From: Heloderma charlesbogerti
Lineage: Eukaryota > Chordata > Lepidosauria > Squamata > Helodermatidae
Direction: 5' to 3'
DNA: 64,000 nt
Assembly: GCA_026122225.1 (NCBI GenBank)
Contig: JANEZZ010001497.1
Span: forward strand, 1,116,001-1,180,000
The notes below the pieces were generated by a model. It did not search any database, had not been told where the DNA came from, and worked only from the letters and a program-made list of their open reading frames with translations. This document shows, in pieces, positions 1 through 10,984 of this stretch (the stretch's first letter is position 1; every line of letters begins with the position of its first letter). The position numbers and the translations under genes are program-made.

Positions 1-205
1 CAAATGGTGGTGGCTACGGCCACCGCCATTTGCATCCCTCCTAGCCAGCGGCCGGATGTCCGGCTGGTGGCAGAGCTAGCTGGCAGCTCCACGGAATCCC
101 CACGGAGGGGATCCATCCATCCAGGATTCCAGGGGAGGGACGCAGTGGCTCCCCCATCCAGCGGAACCTGGCGGAGCCAGGTAAGCGGGGTTTCGTACAT
201 CCCTA
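1..205. mobile_element. hAT-like palindromic element, right part only
   Basis: Right-hand end of an element that begins outside the window. It opens in a CAAATGGTGG...CCGCCATTTG hairpin and finishes with the family B-type end, TTTCGTACATCCCTA. A splice-donor-like CCAG|GTAAGC lies at 180/181, pointing outward. The flank after the end (206-213) would be one copy of the 8-bp target duplication, but its partner lies outside the window. Confidence 0.75.
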
Positions 206-229
206 GAAGGCAGCAAAAAAGGAATATTA

Positions 230-1098
230 TGCTGCCTCTATCGCGTCTGCAGAGTGCTGTCCCAGGAGGCTGTTCCAAGTGGTTCAGAACATGGTCGGTC
301 TTGTGGCTCCTGAACCACTGGAGCATTCTAAGCCCTCCTGTGAGGCCTTGGCAAGGCACTTTGCAGATAAAATTGATCAGATTAGGAGTGTTACTCCGTG
401 CGCTGTGGATACAGTTAGTGAGCAAGAGGCGGCCTGGGGCAAACCAGTTTTGTGGGATTGGTTCCAGCTTCTTCCTCCTGATGAAGTGGACAAGGTGCTT
501 TCATCTGTAAGGCCGACCACCTGCTTACTTGATCCTTGCCCATCTTGGCTCATTATGGGCTGCAGAGAGAGACTGGGAGAGGGGATCAGGGCGGTGGTGA
601 GTGCCTCCCTTGAGGAGGGAGTGATGCCATCAGCCTTTAAGGAGGCAGGGATCAGACCACAGTTAAAGAAGCCCTCCTTGGATCCCCAGGTCTTGAACAA
701 CTTTCGCCCAGTCTCAAATCTGCCATTTTTGGGCAAGGTGATTGAGCGGGTGGTGGTGATGTAGTTGAAGGCACACTTGGAAGAAACCGATTATCTAGAC
801 CCATTTCAGTCGGGCTTCAGGCCTGGGCATGGGACAGAAACGGCCTCCACTCTGTGGAACTCCCTCCCACGGGAACTCTGCCATGTCTTTAATGAGCTTC
901 TGCCGTGCATTAAAAATGTGGTTGTTCAGGCAGGCATTTGGGGTGGGTTAGGGTATTTTAGAAAATGTATTTATTGTAGAATTTTATTGTTTTAAACTGT
1001 TTTAATATATGCTGTACATTGCCCAGAGTGGCTGGGTGATCAGCCAGATGGGCGATTAATAAATTTAATAATAATAAATAAATAAATAAATAAATAAG
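230..1098 (+). mobile_element. L2-clade LINE fragment with internal deletion
   Basis: The translation at 279-764 continues past a TAG stop into 765-833. It reads as the middle of an L2-type reverse transcriptase, including FRPVSNLPFLGKVIERVV and FQSGFRPGHGTET. After the GTET block the sequence jumps directly to the WNSLPRE block found near the 3' end of these elements (compare 26455-26480), so the catalytic core is deleted. The copy ends in an (AATA)n tail at about 1060-1098. It is a dead fragment. The 5' limit is approximate. Confidence 0.75.
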
Positions 1099-1139
1099 CT
1101 ATAATGGAAGGAAAACCTTATTAGCATTTGAATTGCTGC

Positions 1140-1456
1140 TAGGGATGTACGAATCCCTTACTTTGCCATCCGCTGGGGTTCCGCCGGGGGGGGAGGCGAT
1201 CCGTTCCTCCACTCCGGAATCCTCGCCACCCAGCTCTGCTCTGTGGCAATTCCACGGAGCTGCTGGCCAACTCCGAAAGGCCAGCGATATGGCCGCCATG
1301 CCGTATCGCTGGCTGAAGGGGACCTGATGTATTGCGGCCACAAATGGCGTCCAGGACACCATTTGCAGCCATAAAGGCCTTAGTTTAAGGTAAATGCAGC
1401 CACCATTTGCATCCATGCTTTTCGTTAACGCTGTAGGCTATACAAATATTTACAGT
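1140..1456. mobile_element. hAT-like palindromic element, left part only
   Basis: Starts with TAGGGATGTACGAA (B-type end), followed by the GC-rich subterminal part and a CAAATGGCGTC...GCCATTTG-like hairpin. It breaks off in a TACGTA-type hairpin where a CR1 3' end begins. The right terminus is missing. Confidence 0.7.
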
Positions 1457-1577
1457 GCTTCACACTGGAGGCATTCAAGACAAGGCTGGACAGGGATCTG
1501 TCGGGAATGCTTTACCTTGGAGGGGGTTGGACTCGATGGTCTTCTAGGCCCCTTCCAATCCTACTATTCTATGATTC
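1457..1577 (+). mobile_element. CR1 LINE 3' end
   Basis: Matches the last 120 bases of the CR1 elements elsewhere in the window (compare 14860-14997): CACACTGGAGGC..TTCAAGACAAGGCTGG, then the GGTTGGACTCGATGG block and a tail with TTCTATGATTCTA. It is severely 5'-truncated and joins directly to the broken hAT-like element on its left. Confidence 0.8.
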
Positions 1578-2473
1578 TAAGCCTGAATAATGAACTTAAA
1601 TGGCATTCACAAACATTTTAAAGAAATATATGACACAACATGCCACAGATTGGAATATAAAGAACCAATATGTCAATTTTCAGCACATTTGTACTTGTTG
1701 TACCTGTGACAATTTTGAATGGATTGCAGATCTCATATGGTAGATCATGAATACCAAGTTTCAAGTTGTTAGCCCAATGGGTATCATTTTGATAAGCAAG
1801 GGAAGTCTGTGGTTTAGAATAGTGGATTTTTAAAAAAAATATTTTTGCAACTCCCTTTAAGAAAAGGGGAACTCCTGTACCCCTGTAGGAGATTTATTCC
1901 AAGGCAGGAAAAGCTGGATAAATAGGAATGATTTAAAGGACACTTAGATTGTTGCTCAATTAATACTGATGTATAATTTAAATGGAACTTAAATGAAGCC
2001 CAATATGTCACTCAAAAGGGAATTAAATTACAGTTGCTCAATCAAGAAGCTCCATCCGCATTATGGCAGGTTCCTACATCCCGCCTGTTATGTGTGGCTT
2101 AGGGCTATAGGGTGCGGCTTGTCTCTGGCATTAGAAAGTCTTCAGCCATGACCAGACTGGATAGAAGGAGTGCAGATTGCTTTTATTAATCAGAAAGACA
2201 ATTTCACATTTACACATACTCTACATATCCTGAATACAAAGATATAAGAAGGAATAGTACACACTTACAAATATTTGGCCTTCCACACTGGCAATTCTAG
2301 TTGCAAACAACTTTTGACTTGAAACAATTGTTCTAACTTCTAGGCCTCAAAAAACACATTTTAGTTCATCAGTACAGTTCAAGCAATCCTTAAACGTAGC
2401 GAAGCGACTGCATTGGGCTGCCTTAATGAACTTTGCCTTGATGAGCAAAAACACATGTATAGGCCCTTTTACC
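1578..2473. other. No recognised feature
   Basis: AT-rich sequence. I see no credible coding exon, RNA gene or named repeat. The last 8 bases (2466-2473) are the left target duplication of the next element. Confidence 0.5.
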
Positions 2474-3232
2474 TAGGGATGTACGAAAGTCGCATACCTT
2501 TTTGAAGGGTGACATTCGTGGTGGGGGGGAGGTGCTCTGTCCCTCCCACTGAAATTCTCTCTGGCTGGCTCCACTGCACGGAGATTCCACGGAGTTGCCG
2601 GCTGGGGCTGCCTGCAGCCAGACATCCGGCCACTAGGCAGCCTGCAGAGATGCAAATGGCGGCGGCCATAGCCACCTCCATTTGCATCCCTGTATTTTGC
2701 CGTGATAGGTTACATAAATATTTACGTAGCCTATCACGGCAAAAAAACAAACAGCAGACGCAAATGGCGGCAGCTACGGTGGCCGCCATTTGTGTTCCCT
2801 TTTTTTCGCCGTTTTAGCCTACGTAAATATTTACGTAGGCTATTACGGCGAGAAAAGGGGAATGCAAATAGCGGTTGCCATAGCCGCCACCATTTGTGTC
2901 TGCTGTTTGTTTTTTCCCCCGTGATAGGCTACATAAATACTTACGTAGCCTATCACGGCCTCCGCAGGGATGCAAATGGTGTCCCTGCATTAGCCGTGAT
3001 AGGCTACGTAATTATTTACGTAGCCTATCACGGCTATAATGATGAAGCGAATGGCAGCCGCTGATGGGGCCGCCATTCTCAAGTCAGCGCGGATGGCAGC
3101 AGGTAAGTGCTCCGTTTCGCGCACCTTTCATGGGGGGGGCAGGGGACTTCGTTCCGCCATGGATTTTGGGGGGCCGAATGCACTGGCATTTGGCCTCACT
3201 GAGATCCATGGCAGAATTCTCTGACATCCCTA
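2474..3232. mobile_element. hAT-like palindromic element, complete
   Basis: Begins TAGGGATGTACGAAAG (B end) and ends ATTCTCTGACATCCCTA (A end). It is flanked by CTTTTACC at 2466-2473 and CTTTCACC at 3233-3240, an 8-bp duplication with one mismatch. The interior is a row of hairpins: GCAAATGGCGGC-type dyads alternate with TACGTA-type dyads, such as the perfect 28-bp palindrome centred near 2832. A consensus splice donor, CAG|GTAAGT, sits at 3102/3103 pointing outward. No transposase is encoded. Confidence 0.85.
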
Positions 3233-3240
3233 CTTTCACC

Positions 3241-4561
3241 CCTACAATATATTGCTGTGGATGTGCAAAAGCTGAGAAGTGTCAGCATTCGTGTGAACGT
3301 TGCCAGTTCCAGCTAACTGAGTGGTTACCTGAAAAGTCACAGATGTAGTGAATGTCGACAGTCACCTGAATGTGATTGTGTGTGTGTACTTGTGTACACC
3401 TGGGGATATCTAGACACTGATATAGATATTTGGATATTTGCCAGATGCAGGATATTCACTCAGTGTAATGTTTAAAAACAAAATGTAGGCACGACGAAGC
3501 AAAAGCTAAGCAGTTTGAAGTCCCCTAGATTCCAGTAAGGTTGTTCAGTTCTCCCTTAAATGTCTCCCACCCAAAGGACCAACATACAAAGTGATTGGCA
3601 GGGAGATTTCTATCACCTTAGATGTGCTTAGTCCCAGTTTGATAAAACAGTGTGTGTGCATGTAATTTAATCAAGAAATAAGTACCAATAAAATGTATTG
3701 TTTGCCTTGAAGCCAAAGAGAAATGAATCTTACACAATCAGTAATACCAGTTGTCGTTTTTTAAAATGATATTCCCCGTTTTACCCAGAGGTGTGCTCTC
3801 CATGTGCATCTTCTCTGGGCAGCATGAAGCATCATTTTCAGAGGCATCGATGCTACACAAGGCTTCCCAGATAATTATTTTGTGTCTCTACAGAAAGAAA
3901 AGAGACTCAAGTTTAGAATGGGGGGAGACACAATCAGCTGGGAAGTTTTCATATGCAGGAGTTGTTAAACTGAATGGCTCCTGCTCTTGTTCTGTTCTGT
4001 TTTGTTTTTTATTTACTTGCCTCTTTAGTTCGTTATGGTTATTATAATTAACTGCAAAAATAGAGTATTTTGAGAGATTTGTTGCTATTTCTGGTAATTG
4101 TTTTGATGTGTCACAAAATATTCAGTGACCAAGACTGAGAAATAACACATCTGACATAACTTTGCACAGGACATGAGGAGGAGGGGAGAGATTGCCTTGG
4201 AATCCACTGACCCATAAGGGAGTTCCACTGACCTGTCCCAGTCTGGAAAAAATGTTTCCACTCATTTCAGGGCTTCCTATAGCATTAAATTTCCATTGTG
4301 CAAGTGATGAGTCCTGCTTGCGCAATGGCATCAGGAGAGGAGGGTGCTTCTGCAATGGCCCCGTTGGGTACTTCCCACTTTGCTCTGGGGAAACTGAGTC
4401 TAATCAATTAATTGTTGGGCTATGGCCAGCTACAGAAATCACATCTCAGAGAATCCCCGGGGAAAGGCACTGCTTGCTATCCTGCTGGGGATGGTGAGCA
4501 GCACATGAAAGGATCCGGCCAGGGCTGAGAAGAGAGGATCCTCCCCATGCCAGCCGAGTGG
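3241..4561. other. No recognised gene
   Basis: About 1.3 kb of ordinary AT-rich sequence with a short GT-rich run near 3377. Open frames are short and have no recognisable motif. I see no defensin-type cysteine pattern on either strand. Confidence 0.45.
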
Positions 4562-4780
4562 AGCTCCTCTTCCAGAGGGATATAGAAAGCTGCCTCATAC
4601 TGAGCCAGACCATCGGTCCATCTAGCCCGGTATTGTCAACACTGACTGGCAGCAGCTCTCCAGGGGTTCAGGCAGGATTCTTTCCTCAGCCTATCTGGAA
4701 CTACCGGGGATTGAACCTGGGACCTTCTGCATGCAAAGCATGTGCTCTATTACTGAGCGACAGCCCCTCCTCTTGGGGGT
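4562..4780 (-). mobile_element. tRNA-derived SINE, minus strand
   Basis: Read on the minus strand, the 5' part (about 4775-4695) resembles a tRNA-Ala(TGC) gene: an A-box-like GCTCAGTAATAGAGC, a TGCATGC anticodon region and a B-box GGTTCAATCCC. The remainder (CCAGACCATCGGTCCATCTAG on the plus strand) is the body of a SINE common in reptiles. It is a retroposon, not a functional tRNA gene. A second copy lies at 28115-28312. Confidence 0.75.
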
Positions 4781-5389
4781 AGCAGGAGGCATGTGAAGGA
4801 AGACTGGCGGCAGTGGGAGGAGCAGTCAATCCTCCAAGAACTGACTGAACCCCCTGCCACCACCTTCATCCTCACTGTTGTGGATCGGAGATGACAGTGG
4901 GGATTCCTCCAGTGGGGATTCCACCTGGGAAGATTCTTTCACAGAATGGGGATTGCAGACCAAGTGCTGCCCCCTGGAGGAAACTAAGACGCTATACAGC
5001 CCAGACGTAGAGCCTCCATGGGCCCAAGATTCCACATCCTGACCTACAGGTATCTCCTCCTCCTTCACCTATCAGATGGTGTCATCCCTCCTCCAACTTG
5101 GAATGACACTCTGTTATGAGCATTCAGCACTGGGTTGCACTAGATGACCTTTCCAATGCTATGATTCCATACTTCAGTTTAAAAGATGAAGAATTATTTA
5201 AGGGGCATTGAGGGGAGACTCGTGATCCCGGGCAGAGGGCTGCTGAGAAGAGCTCCAGAGTAGCACCCCACTTATACTTTAAGAGGAAAAAATCACTGCC
5301 ACTGCTGCTCCCTGCCAAAAGGAATCCCATAAGATATTGGCCTGTTCTGCCCCTCCCATCACTGAAACCCCCTTCTCTCAAATTGCAGT
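4781..5389. other. No recognised gene
   Basis: No credible exon. A short stretch around 5133-5172 resembles a degenerate CR1 3' end. The last 8 bases, running to 5397, are the left target duplication of the following element. Confidence 0.4.
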
Positions 5390-5397
5390 TTTTGTAT

Positions 5398-6885
5398 TAG
5401 GGATGGCATGGGTGCCTGACTCAATCCAGGAATCCGATGGACATGCTCCTGCCTAGGGATGTATGGAAGTGACTTATCTTTTGCAGATTATGTTGATGGT
5501 GGGGGGGAGGCATTCCGTCCCTCCCCCGGAATCCTGGCTGGGGGGGAGGTGCTCCGTTCCTCCCCCCGGAATCCTCAAATGGCCGGCTGTGCTCCGTGGC
5601 AGCTCCGCGGAGCAGCCGGCCCGGCCAGAGCCGTCCGCAGCTGGATTTCTGGCCATGGAGGGCTCTGGGTAAAAACAAAGAAAACAAAAAACCCCCAAAC
5701 AACTGTGTACGCAAATGGCGGCTGCCGTCATTTGTGTTCCTTCTTTTTGGCCATCTTAATCTACGTAAATATTTACGTAGACTATGATGGCAAAAATAAA
5801 GGGGAACGCAAATAGCGTAGCGGGTGCTATTTGTGTCCCTTTTTCATTCACCATTTTAGCCTACGTAAATCTTTACGTAGGCTAAAATGGCGAATCAAAA
5901 GGGGATGCAAATAGCGCCCGCTACGCTATTTGCGTTCCCCTTTATTTTCGCCATCATAGTCTACGTAAATATTTACGTAGCTTAAGATGGTAAAAAGAAG
6001 GAATGCAAATGGCGGCGGCCGTAGCTGCTGCCATTTGCATACGCGGTTTTGTTTTTTTAAAAACCCACCCAACCATGATAGGCTACGTAAATCTTTACGT
6101 AGCCTATCACGTCTTTTTTTTTTTTTTTTTTTACACTGGCCTGGAAATGGCGGTGGTGGCAGCCGGTCGGAAGACTGGCTGCTGCCGCCACCGAAGCCGC
6201 CGCCGGAGCCGCCGCCACCCGGAAGATCCACCCCAGGTGAGTCTCGTCCCAGGGGGGATCTGTGGGGGGGTGGGGCTTGCAGGCCTTTCCGCCACGGAGT
6301 TCGGGGGGCCGAATGCACTGGCATTCGGCCTCACCGAGGTCCCTGGCAGAATTCTCTGACATCCCTACTCCTGCCCCCACCCCTACCCCTGCTTGCCGAG
6401 CCCCTGCTTGTCCCCTGTCCACCCTCAATGAATGCCCTGAACTCACCCTGGCAGCCTTGTTGAGTTTCGCGGTCACCATTTTCTGAGAAATAAAATGGCA
6501 ATTGCAAAAATGCGCAAATTTGCGCACACGCAAAAATCTGCATTTCGCGAATGTGCATTTGTGCATGCACAAAAATGTTTATTTCATGAAAAATGCACAT
6601 TTGCGTACACACACTAATGTGTTTTTTCACAAAAATGTGCATTCCACACAAGAGAATATGAGCATTCACAAAAATGTGCATTTTTGCACATACAAAAAAA
6701 AAATTGCGATTGCCAATCTATTTTTTTTAGAAATGACCACGGAGCTCAACAAGGCCACTGGGGTGAATGCAGGCTGCTCGCCGAGAGTGGGAGGGGTTCG
6801 AGTGCAGTCTGGGAACTGGCAAGTCAGGGCAGGGATTGAGCAGGTGTCTGGAGGACCTGGATGGGGGTTCGTTGATACATCCCTA
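5398..6885. mobile_element. Outer foldback element with a relative nested inside it
   Basis: The left terminus TAGGGATGG at 5398 and the right terminus ACATCCCTA ending at 6885 are flanked by TTTTGTAT (5390-5397) and TTTTGTAC (6886-6893), 7 of 8 bases matching. Without the nested copy at 5454-6367 and its duplicated target, it would be about 566 bp. Its own arms are inverted repeats: CCTTGTTGAG...CGGTCA near 6452-6475 pairs with the complement near 6735-6760. The centre is rich in repeated AAAATGTGCATTT-like palindromes. Confidence 0.7.
5454..6367. mobile_element. hAT-like palindromic element, complete, nested
   Basis: Starts TAGGGATGTATGGAAG and ends CTCTGACATCCCTA, with a perfect 8-bp duplication CTCCTGCC at 5446-5453 and 6368-6375. 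At least eight hairpins lie end to end between about 5704 and 6110, alternating GCAAATGGCGG or GCAAATAGCG dyads with ACGTAAATATTTACGT-type dyads. An outward splice-donor match, CAG|GTGAGT, lies at 6236/6237. It sits inside the 5398-6885 element. Confidence 0.87.
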
Positions 6886-7129
6886 TTTTGTACGGGCTTG
6901 TGCTTTCTTCAAAGACATTGCACCTATAAACAGAATTCAATTTAGGGCCATACTATTTTTCTCCATATATCCCCATCTTTTTGGACTTCCTTTTAAAAAT
7001 AAAAGTTTGCTTACTAGGAACAAAAAACAATACAAAACAAACAGCAGCTACAAAACAATGTTTTTCTTTTTTATCAAACCCAATCAGCAAGGTGGGTCCT
7101 TAAGCATAAACATATATCATCCTTGATGA

Positions 7130-8080
7130 AAACTAATGCATAACTGAAACATAAATTTCATAAATGTATTTCTTCAACTCCACCAAAGCGTTTCAAATGT
7201 GCTGGGTATTTTAGTCCTAACTGCAGATACATATGTATGTATAATAAAAGGTCGCCAGTCCACATGAAATGATTCCTCCTTTTTTACACCCTTTATAATT
7301 CTCAGTTTTTTCTGTGATTTTTCCCAGAAGTGCAATTTCCCATGATAGGTTATATCAAATTGCAATAGTTGAGCCCTTTGCATCTTTCCATTTCCTGGCT
7401 ATTGGCAATCTTGCTGCAGCTAACAAAAAACCCACCAAGTTTTTAGTCAATGTATTTTGATTTTCCCCATAGTATCATTTGAGTAAAGCCAACTCAGATG
7501 TTTTAACAATCTTTTCCCCCAAAATAACTTTCTCACAGTCCCACCACGTATGCACAAAGGTATCTTTCTGACTACGTCCCCTCCAACAATTCGTGGAGAA
7601 TGGTTTGTTTATATAGGCTATCCTGACTGGAGTCAGGTACCATCTCTGTATTATTTTTAAAGCTGTCTCCATAAATTTGTTCGAGATTGATTTATAAGGA
7701 AATTTATCCCACATATTATTCCACTGTTATCTTCAATATCTACATTCCATTCCATTTCCCATACTGTTTTAAAATTTATTTTAGATCCCATATCAATCTC
7801 AGTTAACATTTCATATATAATTGTGAAAACAGACCTACTTCCTTTCCTGAAATATTCTGTATTAATTTTTCAAAATGGGTTACTTCCCTACATCCTTGCC
7901 ATTTTATGTTTTCTTGCCTAATAAAGGAACTAAGCTGATACCACATCATCCAAGTTATCCTGCTATTTTGTAAAGTATTCCTCCAATAATCCCAGAAGAG
8001 AGGTTGTCTTTTTACATAATACTCTTGTAATTTCCCTAGATTTACCTCTATTTATTTTATTATTATTCATTTATCATTGG
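7130..8080 (-). mobile_element. L1 LINE, 3' part of ORF2, minus strand
   Basis: Minus-strand translation around 7714-7475 contains IIQRWYLTPVRIAYI, CWRGRSQKDTF and HTWWDCEKV, the conserved layout of the C-terminal domain of L1 ORF2. Translation around 7383-7174 ends in WRPFI, also typical of L1. The upstream part of the same element lies at 16567-16892, so the L1 was split by the BovB insertion. The reading frame is broken and the copy is dead. Confidence 0.7.
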
Positions 8081-8225
8081 AATGAAAATCTGGGTGTCTG
8101 CTGATGGGGATAAGAGCAGAAATCCCGGGAATCAATTTTTCCTTCTAAAATTTCCATACTTTCCAAACTGGTTTTAACGTGGAATGAGGAATTTGCATAC
8201 TCTGTTTTATCTGTATATTCAGCAA

Positions 8226-9950
8226 AGGAGATCGTTACCTTGTCGTGGTGCTGGAGCTTGAGCATCTCAATGATGCCATGAGCTAAACCGTGAAGGGACA
8301 CCCAAGACGGGAAGGTCATGGCAGAGAGGTCAGACTAAATGCAGTCCCTGGGGAAGGAAACGGCAACCCACCCCAGTATTCTTGCCATGAAAACTAAATG
8401 GATCAGTACAACCAGAGATATGTTGGTATACCATCAGAAGATGGGACTCCCAGGTCGGAAGATGGTCAAAATGCTACTGGGGAGGAACAGAGGATAAGTT
8501 CAACTAGCCCCAGATGTGATGATGCAGCTAGCTCAAAGTCGAAAGGATGGCTAGCAGCAGATGGTGCTGGTGGTGAACGACGAATCTGATGTTCTAAAGA
8601 TCAACACACCATAGGAACCTGGAATGTAAGACCTATGAGCCAGGGCAAATTGGATGTGGTTATTGGGGAGATGTCAAGATGAAATATAGACATTTTGGGT
8701 GTCAGTGAACTGAAATGGACTGGAATGGGCCACTTCACATCACATGACCACCAGATCTACTACTGCGGACAAGAGAAATGGAGTAGCCTTCATAATTAAT
8801 AATAAAGTGGCTAAAGCAGTGTTTGGATACATTCCAAAAAATGATAGAATGACCTCAATTTGAATTCAGGGTAAGCCATTTAACATCACAGTGATCCAAA
8901 TATATGCCCCAACCACAGATGATGAAGTAGCAGAAGTAGATCAGTTCTATGAGGATCTTCAGCACCTACTAGATAATACAGCAAAAAGAGATGTTCTTTT
9001 CATTACAGGAGACTGGAATGCTAAGGTGGGTAGTCAAACGACACCTGGAATTACAGGCAAGCATGGTCTGGGAGAACAAAATGAAGTGGGACATAGGCTG
9101 ATAGAATTTTGCCAAGACAACTCACTGTGCATAACAAACACTCTCTTCCAACAACCTAAGAGACGGCTTTATACATGGACTTCACCAGATGGTCGACACC
9201 GAAATCAGATTGACTACATCCTTTGTAGCCAAAGGTGGCGGACATCTATGTAGTCCGTAAAAACAAGACCTGGAGCTGATTGTAGTTCAGATCACAAACT
9301 TCTTATTGCACAATTTAGAATCAGACTAAAGAGAATAGGGAAGACCCACAGATCAGTCAGATATGAGCTCACGAATATTCCTCATGAATATGCAGTGGAG
9401 GTGAAGAATAGATTTAAGGGACTAGCTTTAGTAGATAGGGTCCCGGAAGAACTATGGACAGAAGTTTGCAACATTGTTCAGGACGCGGCAACAAAAAACA
9501 TCCCAAAGAAAAAGAAAAGCAAGAAGGCAAGATGGCTGTCTGTTGAGACACTGGAAGCAGCCCAAGAAAGAAGGAAAGCAAAAGGCAACAGTGAAAGGGG
9601 GAGATATGCCCAATTAAATGCAAAATTCCAGAGGTTAGCCAGAAGAGATAAGGAATTATTTTTAAACAAGCAATGCGTGGAAGTGGAAGAAGATAATAGA
9701 ATAGGAAGCACAAGAGACCTCTTCCAGAAAATTAGAAACATCGGAGGTAAATTCCAGGCAAAAATGAGTATGATCAAAAACAAAGATGGCAAGGACCTAA
9801 CAGAAGCAGAAGAGATCAAGAAAAGGTGGCAAGAATATATGGAAGATCTGTATAGGAAGGATAATAATATCAGGGATAGATTTGATGGTGTGGCAGTGAG
9901 AAAGAGCCAGACATCCTGAAGAGTGAAGTTGAATGGGCCTTAATTGAGTC
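8226..9950 (+). mobile_element. BovB/RTE LINE, 5' part including endonuclease
   Basis: From 8226 the sequence matches the 5' region of the minus-strand BovB at 49987-53190. Translation at 8891-9253 gives the apurinic-like endonuclease, with IYAPTTDDEVAEVDQFYEDL, GDWNAKVG and NQIDYILCSQRW. It is followed by the linker region at 9395-9919. Several stops interrupt it, for example TAG at 9251. The element is cut near 9950 by a CR1 insertion and resumes at 15001. It inserted into a minus-strand L1. Confidence 0.85.
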
Positions 9951-9972
9951 TTAATTGAATGGGCCTTAATGA

Positions 9973-10790
9973 GTCTGTTTCCCGCCTCCCAGCTGAGCAG
10001 AGCAGAGCAGAGCAAGCTGCTGCAGCTGGTCCAGGGACTACAGAAGCAGGCAAGCTCCCAGAGAGCGAGCGAACAGAGCGAGCAAACAGGGGGAGCAAAC
10101 AGGAGTTGGCCAGGGGAGTTGCAGTGGAAGAGGAAACAAAGGAGACAAAGGAGACAGAGGCTAAGAGGTAAGTGGGTTGCAGGAAGCCCAGGGCGCTGCC
10201 CTTTATCCTTCTGACTGGCTTTGAGCTCACCAGGAGCTTCTGAGAGCTCCAACTGAATTGGAGGGGTGTGGCCTGAGTACTCCCAGCAGCTGACTGGGCG
10301 GGAAGCTTCAGTCTGTTTCCCGCCTCCCAGCTGAGCAGAGCAGAGCAAGCTGCTGCAGCTGGTCCAGGGACTACAGAAGCAGGCAAGCTCCCAGAGAGTG
10401 AGCAAACAGGGGGAGCACACAGGGGGAGCAAACAGGAGTTGGCCAGGGGAGTTGCAGTGGAAGAGGAAACAAAGGAGACAAAGGAGACAGAGGCTAAGAG
10501 GTAAGTGGGTTGCAGGAAGCCCAGGGCGCTGCCCTTTATCCTTCTGACTGGCTGTGAGCTCACCAGGAGCTTCTGAGAGCTCCAACTGAATTGGAGGGGT
10601 GTGGCCTGAGTACTCCCAGCAGCTGACTGGGCGGGAAGCTTCAGTCTGTTTCCCGCCTCCCAGCTGAGCAGAGCAGAGCAAGCTGCTGCAGCTGGTCCAG
10701 GGACTACAGAAGCAGGCAAGCTCCCAGAGAGCGAGCAACCAGAGCGAGCAGACAGGGGGAGCAAACAGGAGTTGGCCAGGGGAGTTCGGC
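9973..10790 (+). repeat. Tandem monomers in CR1 5' UTR
   Basis: The block beginning GTCTGTTTCCCGCCTCCCAG starts at 9973, 10311 and 10644, giving periods of about 338 and 333 bases, with the third copy partial. The monomers are GC-rich and nearly identical. Tandem 5' monomers acting as promoters are known in other LINEs such as mouse L1, so a promoter role here is a reasonable inference but not shown. The long open frames on the opposite strand in this block are by-products of the repetition. Confidence 0.85.
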
Positions 10791-10984
10791 AGGGGAGGTC
10801 AAGGGGGAGGCCCCTAACATTTTTTTTTATTTATTTTTTTTACTAACTTTTTAAAATTTATTTGTCTTGTAACACACACTTCCACACCAGTGGGACTCTG
10901 CTTTTAACCTCTACTGAGTCGAGGAGCAGGCACAGGCTAGTCTAGAACAATCACAAAGCTAGACACAAAAAGGGAAAAGAGGCT

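Noticed and set aside
2700..3030. Regularly spaced palindromic repeats resembling a CRISPR array
   Set aside because: The repeats are hairpins inside a transposon of a vertebrate genome, spacers are themselves palindromes, and no cas genes exist.
4562..4780. tRNA-Ala gene
   Set aside because: The tRNA-like part has mismatched stems and is fused to a SINE body found again at 28115, so it is a retroposon.
5926..6572. Proline-, glycine- and alanine-rich open frames in the hAT-like elements
   Set aside because: They arise from GC-rich subterminal DNA and CGG/CCG runs, occur on both strands and have no conserved frame between copies.
9797..10764. Long minus-strand reading frames (313 and 274 codons)
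   Set aside because: They lie antisense to the tandem monomers of the CR1 5' UTR and repeat the same peptide blocks. Their length comes from monomer periodicity, with no domain or start signal.
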